A stretch of 39,532 nucleotides of DNA, taken from contig JAKSTH010000010.1 of NCBI GenBank assembly GCA_024402655.1, positions 1-39,532 of the forward strand. The letters are read 5' to 3'. Under the pieces are notes generated by a model. The model was not told the DNA's origin and searched no databases. It was given only the letters and a program-made list of their open reading frames with translations. Shown one piece after another: positions 1 through 8,356 of the stretch (position 1 is its first letter; each line of letters starts with the position of its first letter). The stretch is from Treponema sp. GTDB lineage: Bacteria > Spirochaetota > Spirochaetia > Treponematales > Treponemataceae. The translations under genes were made by a program, and so were the position numbers.

Positions 1-135
1 CTTTTCATATAAAAATGATGTTCGGTCAGCATTAAAAAAAATAGATTCTTTAAAAAAATCATAGGCAAATGCATTGCCAGCCAATAAACTCAATAAAAAT
101 AAAATTTTTGTAATTTTGGATTTTAAAATATTCAT
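1..135 (-). CDS. Exported protein, N-terminal fragment (runs off the window)
   Basis: An open frame of 45 codons runs from an ATG at 135 to the window edge without a stop. The first 24 residues form a classical Sec signal peptide: Lys-rich start, a Leu/Ile/Phe core, then Gly-Asn-Ala-Phe-Ala, a type I signal peptidase site, followed by Tyr-Asp-Phe-Phe. The mature protein is therefore periplasmic, surface or outer-membrane, but too little is visible to name a family. There is no Shine-Dalgarno. A perfect TATAAT lies on the minus strand at 142-147, six bases before the ATG, so the mRNA may be leaderless. It is divergent from the glycosyltransferase gene. Confidence 0.7.
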   Translation of the reverse strand, partial: MNILKSKITKILFLLSLLAGNAFAYDFFKESIFFNADRTSFLYEK

Positions 136-183
136 AATTTTATTATATCATTTTGCAGAAATAATTTATACAAATTTCTCATT

Positions 184-225
184 ATAAGGCTTAAGTCTTC
201 TTTAACAACTTCAAGCCTTATTTTT
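184..225 (+). terminator. Hairpin with T-run in a divergent intergenic region
   Basis: ATAAGGCTT at 184-192 pairs with AAGCCTTAT at 213-221. The stem extends inward by AAGT/ACTT past a one-base bulge and is followed by five T on the plus strand. It looks like an intrinsic terminator, yet the neighbouring gene to the left is on the minus strand, so it has no obvious plus-strand gene to end. It may insulate the gene at 269, act as an attenuator, or be a remnant. A TATAAT follows at 246-251. Confidence 0.55.
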
Positions 226-268
226 AATCCAATATTTTTTATTCTTATAATATGCCGGAAGAAAAATT

Positions 269-1459
269 TTGGTAATGATTTTTATAGCTTCAGTTCTAGT
301 CATTTATTTCTTGCTTTGTATATACATAAAGAATATAATTTTATTAGAACAAAAAAGTAGTGAGAGACAAATGAATATTTTAATTACAATAGCCTATTTA
401 GATGGATGGTCAGGTGCTCCTATCCAAATTTATGAATATTGCCAATATCTTTCAAAAACAAATCAAGTAACAGTTTTATGTATAAATGCTTCAGCTGAAT
501 TTAAAAATTTATTCACTAAAATTAATGTAAATATATTCGAAATTACTAAAGATACATATCCACTTGAATACGATTTTGTATATTCTTTTCATTTCCCTAT
601 TTTTTCTTATTTGATAGAAAAAGGTCTATCGACAAAAAAATGGGTTGCTGGTTCCTTATCTCCAGTTACAAAATTAGAAAGTTTTCCCTCTTATTGGGAA
701 AAAGCAAATTTTCTTACAGTTCATTCTGGTCGTAGTATTGAGCTTAATAATATGCACTTTGGTATACCAACCAATTCAATGAAACTTTTTGGAAATCCTA
801 TACCAGATGAATATGCAAATTATAATCACCATAAAAACGGTTTTCCTAAAATTCCATCTAAAATTGGAATTGTATCTAATCATATTCCAAATGAATTACT
901 TAAAATAAAAAAATATCTTCCTAAAAAGATTAAAATTGATTTTATTGGTTATCATAAAAAATACATTAAGATTACACCACAAATTCTTTCAACTTACGAT
1001 TTAATTATAACGATTGGAAAAACTGTTCAATATTCACTTGGATTAGGAATTCCAATTTATGAATACGATATTTTTGGAGGCTGTGGATATATCACTCCTC
1101 AAAATTATGAACCTGAAAAGTTCAGAAATTTCTGTGGGCTTGCAACAGAACGTAAATTAAATACTAAGTCTATTGCAAATGAAATCTTACAAGGCTATGA
1201 ATCTGCAGTTCAAAATATTGATAATTTAAAATCACTTGCTTTAAATGATTTTCTACTTTCTAAACTTATGAAAAATTTTATGGATTTAGTCATCGCTGCA
1301 CCTGAAATTAATTTAAGCAAAGAAAAACTTAAAGATTATTCCCTTGAACTTAATCATGATACTGAAACTTTTAATTTAATGTATTTATTGAATAAAAGAT
1401 TTTTAAATAGATTAATTGACTTTATTAGAAAAAAAATACACGGTCGCAAAAATAAATGA
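269..1459 (+). CDS. Probable GT-B-like glycosyltransferase with N-terminal membrane anchor
   Basis: About 396 residues. From about residue 35 the protein has the look of a GT4-type glycosyltransferase: a beta strand MNILITIAYLDGWSGAP, alternating strands and helices, and a late segment with LGLGIPIYEYDIFGGCG that resembles the nucleotide-sugar side of a GT-B fold. The classic EX7E motif is not evident, so donor and acceptor cannot be named. Residues 3-24 form one hydrophobic helix that could anchor it to the inner membrane. The start is uncertain: GGAAG at 257-261 is well spaced for the TTG at 269, while ATG 275 is poorly spaced and ATG 371 would remove the anchor. It overlaps the next gene by four bases, so the two are probably translated together in making and moving one glycan. 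Confidence 0.65.
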   Translation: MVMIFIASVLVIYFLLCIYIKNIILLEQKSSERQMNILITIAYLDGWSGAPIQIYEYCQYLSKTNQVTVLCINASAEFKNLFTKINVNIFEITKDTYPLEYDFVYSFHFPIFSYLIEKGLSTKKWVAGSLSPVTKLESFPSYWEKANFLTVHSGRSIELNNMHFGIPTNSMKLFGNPIPDEYANYNHHKNGFPKIPSKIGIVSNHIPNELLKIKKYLPKKIKIDFIGYHKKYIKITPQILSTYDLIITIGKTVQYSLGLGIPIYEYDIFGGCGYITPQNYEPEKFRNFCGLATERKLNTKSIANEILQGYESAVQNIDNLKSLALNDFLLSKLMKNFMDLVIAAPEINLSKEKLKDYSLELNHDTETFNLMYLLNKRFLNRLIDFIRKKIHGRKNK

Positions 1460-3225
1460 AAAAAAATACATTTCAAAGAATATATGAATTATTAAATAAA
1501 AAACAAAGATTAATATGTTTTGTAATATTATTTCTTTCTCTCATTTCTGCAATACTCGAAAGTATTGGTGTTTCAGCCATAATTCCTTTAATTTCATTAT
1601 TTTTAAACAAAGAATTAATTTACAATTCTACATTTGTTCAATCATGTTCTTTTCTTCGTAATTTGTCTTACGAAAAACTTGTTATTTTGTCTTGTTCACT
1701 TGTTGTTCTTTTTTATTTTATTAAAAATCTTTACTTTATTTTTTTCTCTTGGATCCATAATAAATTCAGTGCAAAAATCAATAGAGATATTTCAATTACA
1801 CTTTTTAAATCTTATATGAAATGTGGATATCCATTCTTCTTACAACATAATCTTGGATATTACATTAGAGGTTTAGATTTAGACACTTCTTATTTTTATG
1901 ATGTTATAAAACTCTTTTTCCTTTTAGTAACAGATATTCTTTCAGTTTTACTCATATTCCTTCTTTTATTATATACCAATTGGATTATGTTTTTAGCTGT
2001 TTTCATTTCAGGTATTATTTGCGTATTATTAATGCATTTCATTTTTCAAAAACAAATGCTTAAAGCTGGCAATCAAGTTAGAACTTATGCTCATAAAGCT
2101 TCTCAAGATCAGACTCAGGCAATTCAAGGAATAAAAGATGTTTCTATTTTAAGAAGACAAAACTTTTTTATAAAAATATTTAAGGAGCATAAAACCTACC
2201 AGCAACAGGCCACAGTAAAACTTAATATTGGACAAATTGCACCAACAAAAATAATCGAAATTATCTTTGTTACAGCAGTTATAACTACTATTGGTTTTTC
2301 AGTATTAAATCTTTCTAATACTGAAATGTTTATTGCCCAATTGTCAGCTTTTGCATTAGGTTCATTTAGAATTCTTCCTGCATTAGGCAGAATTTCTTCA
2401 AGTATAAATGGAATTCTTGCAAGAAAAGAATCTGTATATAGTCTATATGATTCAGTCTTAGCCTCACAAGATTACATTGAAAAACATCCAGAGGCTGATT
2501 TTGAATCTACTTCAGATAAAGTTCAATTTATTGGATTTAATAATAAACTTTCATTAAATAATATATCTTTTAAATATAATAATGATTCATCAAACATTAT
2601 TGAAAATTTAAATCTTGAAATAAAAAAGGGTTCATCCATTGGTTTTATTGGACAATCAGGAGCTGGTAAATCAACTTTAATTGATGTATTATTAGGTTTA
2701 TTAAAACCATCCACAGGAAATATTTGTATTGATGGAATTAATATAAACGATATTCCAAATACATGGTCTAAATTAATTGGATACATTCCTCAATCAGTTT
2801 ATCTTACAGATAATTCTATAAAAAATAATATTGCATTTGGCATTGAAGATTCAAAAATAGATCTTAAATTAATTAATAAAGTTATAAAATGGGCTCAACT
2901 AGATGATTTTGTAAAAACTTTACCTGAAGGAATAAACACCTTTGTTGGAGATAGAGGAGTTCGTTTATCCGGAGGACAACGTCAACGTATTGCTATTGCA
3001 AGAGCTTTATATAATAGACCTGAAATTTTAATTTTGGATGAAGCTACAAGTGCTTTAGATAATGACACTGAAAAAGCAATAATGAATACAATCAATTCGC
3101 TTCAAGGAAATATTACATTAATTATTGTAGCACATAGATTAACAACTATTAAAAACTGTAATTATATTTATGAAGTAAAAGAAAAGAGTCTTATAAAAAT
3201 AGAAAAAGAATCTTTATTCAACTAA
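1456..3225 (+). CDS. ABC exporter, PglK/MsbA-like flippase (fused membrane and ATPase domains)
   Basis: 589 residues, the normal size for a half-transporter that dimerises. The N-terminal 330 residues carry about six hydrophobic segments (near 20-50, 76-100, 151-173, 176-197, 263-283 and 290-310). The C-terminal half is a complete nucleotide-binding domain: Walker A GQSGAGKST at 399-407, signature LSGGQRQ at 504-510, Walker B LILDEA near 525-530 and a switch histidine in AHRLT. The arrangement matches lipid-linked oligosaccharide flippases such as PglK, or MsbA lipid flippases; the substrate is not readable. The ATG overlaps the stop of the glycosyltransferase (ATGA), which favours a glycan-lipid substrate (inference). 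Confidence 0.85.
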   Translation: MKKNTFQRIYELLNKKQRLICFVILFLSLISAILESIGVSAIIPLISLFLNKELIYNSTFVQSCSFLRNLSYEKLVILSCSLVVLFYFIKNLYFIFFSWIHNKFSAKINRDISITLFKSYMKCGYPFFLQHNLGYYIRGLDLDTSYFYDVIKLFFLLVTDILSVLLIFLLLLYTNWIMFLAVFISGIICVLLMHFIFQKQMLKAGNQVRTYAHKASQDQTQAIQGIKDVSILRRQNFFIKIFKEHKTYQQQATVKLNIGQIAPTKIIEIIFVTAVITTIGFSVLNLSNTEMFIAQLSAFALGSFRILPALGRISSSINGILARKESVYSLYDSVLASQDYIEKHPEADFESTSDKVQFIGFNNKLSLNNISFKYNNDSSNIIENLNLEIKKGSSIGFIGQSGAGKSTLIDVLLGLLKPSTGNICIDGININDIPNTWSKLIGYIPQSVYLTDNSIKNNIAFGIEDSKIDLKLINKVIKWAQLDDFVKTLPEGINTFVGDRGVRLSGGQRQRIAIARALYNRPEILILDEATSALDNDTEKAIMNTINSLQGNITLIIVAHRLTTIKNCNYIYEVKEKSLIKIEKESLFN

Positions 3226-3297
3226 TCTTCCCCATAAAATTTCACATATTTACATTTTACTAGTTTATATTTTTCAGAATTTTGGTAAAATAAAAAT

Positions 3298-4044
3298 ATG
3301 ACAATTCTTAAATTATTAAAAATTATTTTCTGGATGATTTTCCATGGAAATATTCTTAAAAAAGCAAAAAAATACGACAAAGAAAATAATATTGAAGCAA
3401 GAGATAAACTTGTTCAGGAATGTGTTCCTGTTTGGGCAAAATATGTTCTTGATCTTTGTCCTGCAGAAGTAGAAGTTACTGGTCAGGAAAAAATTCCACA
3501 GGATCAGGCTGTTTGTTTTGTAAGTAATCATCAGGGAAATATGGATATTCCAGTTTTACTTGGTTTTGTACATAAACCAATGGCATTTGTTGCAAAAATT
3601 GAACTCGCAAAGATTCCTATGCTTTCAGACTGGATGAAACTTATGCAGTGTACTTTTTTGGACCGAAAAAGCCCTCGAGCTTCTGTTCAGGCAATGCATG
3701 ATGCAGTTGAAGGTCTGAAAAAAGGTTATTCCCAAATGATATTCCCAGAAGGTACTAGAAGTCGTGGTGGTCCGCATCATGAATTTAAAGCCGGAAGTTT
3801 CAAGTTAGCTTATCAGGCAGAATCCATTATTGTTCCTGTAACTATTAATGGAACCTGGAAACTTTTAGAAGAGAAAGGAAAACTTCAGAAAGGAAAAGTA
3901 ACTATTACTATCCACGATCCAATTCCTACAAAAGGAATGACAAAAGAAGAAATGCATGAACTTCCAGCAAAGGTTGAACAGATTTGTTGTGCACCTCTTC
4001 CTCCTCCAATTCAATTGGAAAATAAAAAACACGGTCTTTTATAA
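3298..4044 (+). CDS. plsC: 1-acyl-sn-glycerol-3-phosphate acyltransferase
   Basis: 248 residues, typical of PlsC, which acylates lysophosphatidic acid to phosphatidic acid at the inner membrane. The catalytic HX4D motif is in NHQGNMD (His78, Asp83) and the glycerophosphate-binding block is FPEGTRSRGG at 149-158. A later segment VPVTINGTW is the usual fourth block. There is one short hydrophobic N-terminal stretch. The start ATG has no Shine-Dalgarno; TGGTAAAAT, an extended -10-like element, ends six bases before it, so it may begin a leaderless transcript separate from the flippase gene 72 bases upstream. Codon use is less AT-extreme than in the two genes before it. Confidence 0.92.
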   Translation: MTILKLLKIIFWMIFHGNILKKAKKYDKENNIEARDKLVQECVPVWAKYVLDLCPAEVEVTGQEKIPQDQAVCFVSNHQGNMDIPVLLGFVHKPMAFVAKIELAKIPMLSDWMKLMQCTFLDRKSPRASVQAMHDAVEGLKKGYSQMIFPEGTRSRGGPHHEFKAGSFKLAYQAESIIVPVTINGTWKLLEEKGKLQKGKVTITIHDPIPTKGMTKEEMHELPAKVEQICCAPLPPPIQLENKKHGLL

Positions 4045-4054
4045 TTGAATATTT

Positions 4055-4104
4055 GCCTTTGGTTATAATTAATTTTTATTTATTAGCCAAAGGTAATATT
4101 TTTA
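4055..4104 (+). terminator. Possible terminator after plsC
   Basis: CCTTTGG at 4056-4062 pairs with CCAAAGG at 4087-4093, followed on the plus strand by a T-rich run. The stem is short and the loop long, and the right arm lies inside the 3' end of the convergent hydrolase gene, so confidence is modest. Confidence 0.35.
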
Positions 4105-4810
4105 TTTTTTGATTACTATTTACCTTTTTCATTTCATCTACAAATTCTTGTGGATTAGCTGTATTCCCTTTTACCATATCATAATGAGTTGGAATAACTA
4201 TTTCTGGTTGTAGCATATTTGTAAGTTCTACTGCTTCTTTAATATTTAAATTTCCAATTATTCCCTTTGCAGCTTTTTCTTCATCCATTCCATTTATTGG
4301 TGGAAAAAAATAATCAATTTTTCCAATATTAAGTAAATCTTTTTTTAATTGTTGTGTAAGATATGTGTCTCCTAAATGAAAAATATGTTTTCCGTCAAAA
4401 ACTATACTATATGCCAGATTATCTTCCACATTATGAACTGGATGTGCTGTAGAAATTCCTAAAACTTTTAGCCCTTCTAAAAAAAGTGTTTCCCCGGCTT
4501 TTAATCCATGTATTCTTTCCGAATTTATTCCTTGCTTTTTTAAAATATTAATACATCCGTTTGGAATAATGAATTCAGTATTTTGATTTTTATCTGCAAT
4601 TTTTGATACTGTTTCCAACGCTAAATGATCTATATGATTGTGTGTGCAAAAAACATAATTTACATTAAGCTCTTCTGGTTCAAAAACAGGAGGATAATTT
4701 CTTATAGACTGTCCATTTTCAATTAAATCATTTAAAACGGGATCAATTGCAAAACTTATTTTTTCAGATTCAAAAATAAAACCACACTGCCCTAAAAATT
4801 TAATATTCAT
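4076..4810 (-). CDS. UlaG-like metallo-beta-lactamase-fold hydrolase, last gene of the lar operon
   Basis: 244 residues, one MBL domain. The zinc motif is THNHIDHL (HxHxDH, about 56-63), with later metal ligands in the stretches TAHPVHN, HLGDTY and PTHYD. The segment FFPPINGMD followed by GIIGNLNIKEAVEL is characteristic of the UlaG branch, whose founder is L-ascorbate-6-phosphate lactonase; many relatives are of unknown function. No signal peptide, so cytosolic. Its ATG overlaps the larE stop by four bases, so it is translated with the nickel-pincer genes. That placement suggests it works on a metabolite linked to an NPN-dependent enzyme, or in cofactor turnover; both are inference. Confidence 0.8.
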   Translation of the reverse strand: MNIKFLGQCGFIFESEKISFAIDPVLNDLIENGQSIRNYPPVFEPEELNVNYVFCTHNHIDHLALETVSKIADKNQNTEFIIPNGCINILKKQGINSERIHGLKAGETLFLEGLKVLGISTAHPVHNVEDNLAYSIVFDGKHIFHLGDTYLTQQLKKDLLNIGKIDYFFPPINGMDEEKAAKGIIGNLNIKEAVELTNMLQPEIVIPTHYDMVKGNTANPQEFVDEMKKVNSNQKIKILPLANK

Positions 4811-5622
4811 TTTTTTATACCTTCGTTCATACTGCCGCTTCTAAATCCTTTTAAATCCAGGGTAACATATGAAAAACCAAATTCCAAAAATTTCTCTGTT
4901 ATAGTTTTACGTATTTCATCTTTCATAATTTTTTCAAAATCCTGAGGCAAAACTTCTATGCGGGCAATTGTTCCGTGTAATCTTACTCTCATCTGGGTAA
5001 AGCCCAAATCAACAAGTAATTGTTCACCTTTTCCAACCATAATCAGTTTTTCTTTTGTAATTTTTTCACCATAAACAAATCTTGTAGCAAGACAGGCAAG
5101 TGAAGGTTTATTCCATGTTGGAATATTCAATTCCTGTGAAATATTTCTTATTTCCTGTTTTGTTAAACCTGCAATTACTAAAGGACTTTTTATATCCATT
5201 TCTTTTATTGCTTTTAATCCAGGTCTAAAATCACCAGAATCATCAACATTTGAACCTTCACATATAGTTGAAATTCCATATTCTAAGGCTTTATTTTTTA
5301 TCATTGTAAATAAGGCTTTTTTACAGATATAACAACGGTCTACAGGATTCTCTTTAAAACCTGGAATTTCAAGTTCATCGTATAAAATTTCGACCTGTGG
5401 AATATTATTTTTTTTACAAAAATCTGAGGCACTGTTTCTTTCTCTTGCAGGAAAACTATTTGCAACCAGTGTAATTGCAATCATATTTTCACCAAGTACA
5501 TCATGACATACTTTTACTAAAAAAGTAGAATCAACACCACCTGAAAATGCAACTGCAACTTTTCCTTCTTCACGAAAAAACGATTTTAATTTTTCTAATT
5601 TTTCAGTTTCCAAATTAGTCAT
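4807..5622 (-). CDS. larE: LarE, sulfur transferase of nickel-pincer cofactor synthesis
   Basis: 271 residues, the usual LarE size. LarE activates the two carboxylates of pyridinium-3,5-biscarboxylate mononucleotide with ATP and replaces them by thiocarboxylates. The PP-loop SGGVDST (27-33) binds ATP. Cys177 in PSLACLATR matches the sacrificial cysteine of the Lactobacillus enzyme. In addition CYIC (Cys97, Cys100) is present, giving the three-cysteine set expected of LarE proteins that hold a [4Fe-4S] cluster and use it catalytically, as described for the Thermotoga enzyme. The gene overlaps larC by one base and the hydrolase by four. Confidence 0.93.
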   Translation of the reverse strand: MTNLETEKLEKLKSFFREEGKVAVAFSGGVDSTFLVKVCHDVLGENMIAITLVANSFPARERNSASDFCKKNNIPQVEILYDELEIPGFKENPVDRCYICKKALFTMIKNKALEYGISTICEGSNVDDSGDFRPGLKAIKEMDIKSPLVIAGLTKQEIRNISQELNIPTWNKPSLACLATRFVYGEKITKEKLIMVGKGEQLLVDLGFTQMRVRLHGTIARIEVLPQDFEKIMKDEIRKTITEKFLEFGFSYVTLDLKGFRSGSMNEGIKK

Positions 5623-6905
5623 TAATAATCTTCCTTAGAAATAATATCTCTAACTTCTTTAAGACTTAATTCATTTTCTAAAGCAATTCTTTCTAAATCA
5701 TCATACTCATATTTTGATTTTGCAACCTCGTATCCTGAGGATGATTTTACTCTTACTTCACCTAAAGTTGTCTGTATTGTTGAAATATCTCTTTTTAAAA
5801 TATTTCTTTCGTAATTTATGAGCCTGATTCCAATTGTTGTTGTATGTTTAAAAAATGTTTTTAAGATTTCATCTTTTTTATCACTTGTACAAATAACTGA
5901 AATCAATGTTCCCGGACGATTTTTTTTCATGTTTACTGCAGTTGTAAAAACTTCTCTAGCGCCTGCTTCAAAAAGTCTGTTCATGGCAAATCCAATATCT
6001 TCACCAGTCATATCATCTACATTTGCTTCCAGTTTAATAATCTTATCTTCATAATCATTAGAAACAAATTCTCCAGCAAAAATTCGTACACAGTTTGCAG
6101 CAGGAAAATCTTTTTTACCACAACCTATACCAACTTTTTCTACTTTCATCATTGGCTGGCTTTCAAAAGATGAAGCAAAATATTTTAATAAAGCTGCACC
6201 CGTTGGAGTACATAGTTCCCCTTTTATTTCTCCCTGATAGTATGGAATCCCTCTTAAAAGATATTCTGTTGCAGGAGCTGGAACCGGCATAATTCCATGA
6301 GCACAATGAACCTGACCTGATCCAACATGAACTGGAGAAGCAATAACTTTTTGAGCACCAATTTTGTTCATTAAGTAACAAACTGCAGTTATATCCATTA
6401 TTGCATCTTTATTTCCAACTTCGTGAAAATGAATCTGGTCTACAGGCATTCCATGAGCATGACTTTCTGCTTCTGCAATCAAAGTGTATACAGCCTGTAC
6501 ATCTTTTTTTACAGCATCAGAAATATTAAGTGTTCTTAAAGTGTCTACAATATCAGACAATTTATGGTGTTCATGATGATGATGTTCGTGATGATGCTGC
6601 TCTATTTCATCATGATGATGATGTTCTTCATTGTGATGGTGATGATGAGTTTCTTCATGCTCATGTTCTTCCTGATGATGATCATGACTTTCTTCTTCTT
6701 CCCCATTTATTAAAACACTTACATGAGTTCCTTTAATTCCACACTTTATTACTTCCTGGCAAGAAAACTCAACACCTTCTAAACCAATGTTTTTTAATGT
6801 CTCTAAAGCTTCTTTCTTTTCATCTTCAGATAAAAGTTCAAGTAAAGCTGCAGTAAGCATATCTCCAGCAGCGCCCATTTTACATTCTATATATAAATTT
6901 TTCAT
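5622..6905 (-). CDS. larC: LarC, nickel insertase of nickel-pincer cofactor synthesis
   Basis: 427 residues, full length in one frame. LarC inserts Ni into the dithiolated pyridinium nucleotide in a CTP-dependent step. The N-terminus KMGAAGDMLTAALLELL corresponds to the SGxSGDM block of the family, and later blocks such as HFHEVG, GSGQVHCAHGIMPVPAPATEYLL and LEANVDDMTGEDIG are conserved. In Lactobacillus the protein is split and joined by frameshifting; here no frameshift is needed. Residues 74-114 hold 23 histidines mixed with Glu and Asp, a likely nickel-storage or delivery segment. Eight bases separate it from larB. Confidence 0.94.
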   Translation of the reverse strand: MKNLYIECKMGAAGDMLTAALLELLSEDEKKEALETLKNIGLEGVEFSCQEVIKCGIKGTHVSVLINGEEEESHDHHQEEHEHEETHHHHHNEEHHHHDEIEQHHHEHHHHEHHKLSDIVDTLRTLNISDAVKKDVQAVYTLIAEAESHAHGMPVDQIHFHEVGNKDAIMDITAVCYLMNKIGAQKVIASPVHVGSGQVHCAHGIMPVPAPATEYLLRGIPYYQGEIKGELCTPTGAALLKYFASSFESQPMMKVEKVGIGCGKKDFPAANCVRIFAGEFVSNDYEDKIIKLEANVDDMTGEDIGFAMNRLFEAGAREVFTTAVNMKKNRPGTLISVICTSDKKDEILKTFFKHTTTIGIRLINYERNILKRDISTIQTTLGEVRVKSSSGYEVAKSKYEYDDLERIALENELSLKEVRDIISKEDY

Positions 6906-6913
6906 GATATTTC

Positions 6914-7669
6914 CTATTTTATATGATTTATCATACTTGCCTGGTAAGCAGCTCCAAAACCATTATCAATATTTACAACACTAATTCCACTGGCGCAACT
7001 GTTAAGCATAGAAAGTAAAGCAGAAAGTCCGCCAAAACTAGCCCCATAACCAACACTTGTAGGAACAGCAAGTACAGGACAATCAACAAGTCCACCAACA
7101 ACGCTGGCTAAAGCACCTTCCATTCCTGCAATTGCAATAACAACCGTTGCATTCATAAGAATATCCAGCCGTGATAAAAGTCTGTGTAAACCAGCAACTC
7201 CTGCATCATAAACTCGTTCTACTTTGTTTCCTAAAGCTTCACAAGTTTTTGCGGCTTCTTCTGCTACTGGCATATCGCTTGTACCACCTGTTACAATAAC
7301 AATAGTCCCTCGTCCATCAGGTTCAGGCAATTTTCCACAAATCCCGATTTTACTCATTTCGTCATAAGTAAAACAAAATTCTTTTTCTTTAGACAAAACT
7401 TCTGCTGCTTCTTTTTTCATTCTGGTAATTAGTACTGTTTTTTGTCCTGCGTTAATTGCACTTTTTGCAATTTCCAGAATCTGAACTGGAGTTTTACTTG
7501 CTCCATAAATTACTTCTGCAATTCCCTGTCTTAAAGCACGATGATGATCAATTTTTGCAAAACCCAAATCTTCAAAAGGAGCTTCTTTTATTTTAAGCAC
7601 AATTTCTTCCTGAGTAACAGTTCCCTTTTTATACCCATCCAATAAATCTATTAATTCTTTCTTTTCCAT
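6914..7669 (-). CDS. larB: LarB, first enzyme of nickel-pincer cofactor synthesis
   Basis: 251 residues, normal length. LarB carboxylates nicotinic acid adenine dinucleotide at C5 and cleaves the dinucleotide to give pyridinium-3,5-biscarboxylate mononucleotide. Visible family blocks are IDHHRALRQGIAEVIYG at 40-56, the AIR-carboxylase-like region IVIVTGGTSDMPVAEEAA, and the C-terminal GYGASFGGLSALLSMLNSC with NIDNGFGA. Cytosolic. Six bases separate its start from the CbiO stop, so it is translated with the transporter genes upstream. Confidence 0.94.
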   Translation of the reverse strand: MEKKELIDLLDGYKKGTVTQEEIVLKIKEAPFEDLGFAKIDHHRALRQGIAEVIYGASKTPVQILEIAKSAINAGQKTVLITRMKKEAAEVLSKEKEFCFTYDEMSKIGICGKLPEPDGRGTIVIVTGGTSDMPVAEEAAKTCEALGNKVERVYDAGVAGLHRLLSRLDILMNATVVIAIAGMEGALASVVGGLVDCPVLAVPTSVGYGASFGGLSALLSMLNSCASGISVVNIDNGFGAAYQASMINHIK

Positions 7670-7675
7670 ACAAAA

Positions 7676-8344
7676 TTAAATCAATGAATGATCTTCTCCA
7701 AAAGTTATTCTTCTGTCCGTAATCAGATTAAGTAAATTTTCATCATGGGTAGAAATAATCAAGGTTTTTCCAGCCTGCTTCCAACCATGCAAAAACTCCA
7801 TTAAAGTTTCCCGTGCTTTTCTGTCTAAACCATTTAAAGGTTCATCTAAAACAAGTATTTCAGGATTCATAGATAAAACACATCCTAAAGCTGTTTTCTT
7901 TTTTTCACCGCCACTTAAATGATATGGTGCTCTATTTTCTAAAGCTGTAAGCCCCAAAAGCTCCATAACATCTTTACAGCGAGTTTCTATTTCTTCTTCA
8001 GAAAGTCCCATCTGTCTTGGACCATAAGCAATTTCTTCTTTTACACTACTGCAAAATAATTGAGTTTCAGGATTTTGAAACACATATCCCATCTTTTGAT
8101 GAAGTTTTTTTGCAAAGACATCATCTTTCATCGCTTTTTCAGTAACTTCCTGGTTTTCAAATGTATATTTCCCTTTAGTTGCAAAAATTAAACCATTAAG
8201 TAATCTGATTAAAGTTGTTTTCCCACAACCATTGTCGCCTTCAATTCCAATACACTCTCCTTCATAAATTGAAAGATTTATATCTTTAAGAGCAGGAACA
8301 TCATCATATTCAAAACTTACATTAAATAATTCTATTAAAGCCAT
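7676..8344 (-). CDS. cbiO: Nickel/cobalt ECF transporter ATPase (CbiO/NikO)
   Basis: About 222 residues from the ATG at 8344; a GTG two codons upstream is possible. Complete ABC ATPase: Walker A GDNGCGKTT (36-44), Q-loop FQNPETQLF, signature LSGGE (143-147), Walker B ILVLDEP (163-169) and a switch His in STHDE. It powers nickel import with CbiQ and CbiM. Only one ATPase is encoded, so it should act as a homodimer, the pattern of dedicated group I ECF metal transporters. The context with larBCE makes nickel the likely ion rather than cobalt. Confidence 0.92.
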   Translation of the reverse strand: MALIELFNVSFEYDDVPALKDINLSIYEGECIGIEGDNGCGKTTLIRLLNGLIFATKGKYTFENQEVTEKAMKDDVFAKKLHQKMGYVFQNPETQLFCSSVKEEIAYGPRQMGLSEEEIETRCKDVMELLGLTALENRAPYHLSGGEKKKTALGCVLSMNPEILVLDEPLNGLDRKARETLMEFLHGWKQAGKTLIISTHDENLLNLITDRRITFGEDHSLI

Positions 8345-8356
8345 TTTCACTTTTAA

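Noticed and set aside
6555-6690. Short repeated ATG/ATGATG-like units, CRISPR-like at first glance
   Set aside because: They are His codon runs without spacers of constant length; there are no cas genes.
6530-6736. Asp-rich plus-strand frame
   Set aside because: It is the mirror of the histidine codons of larC.
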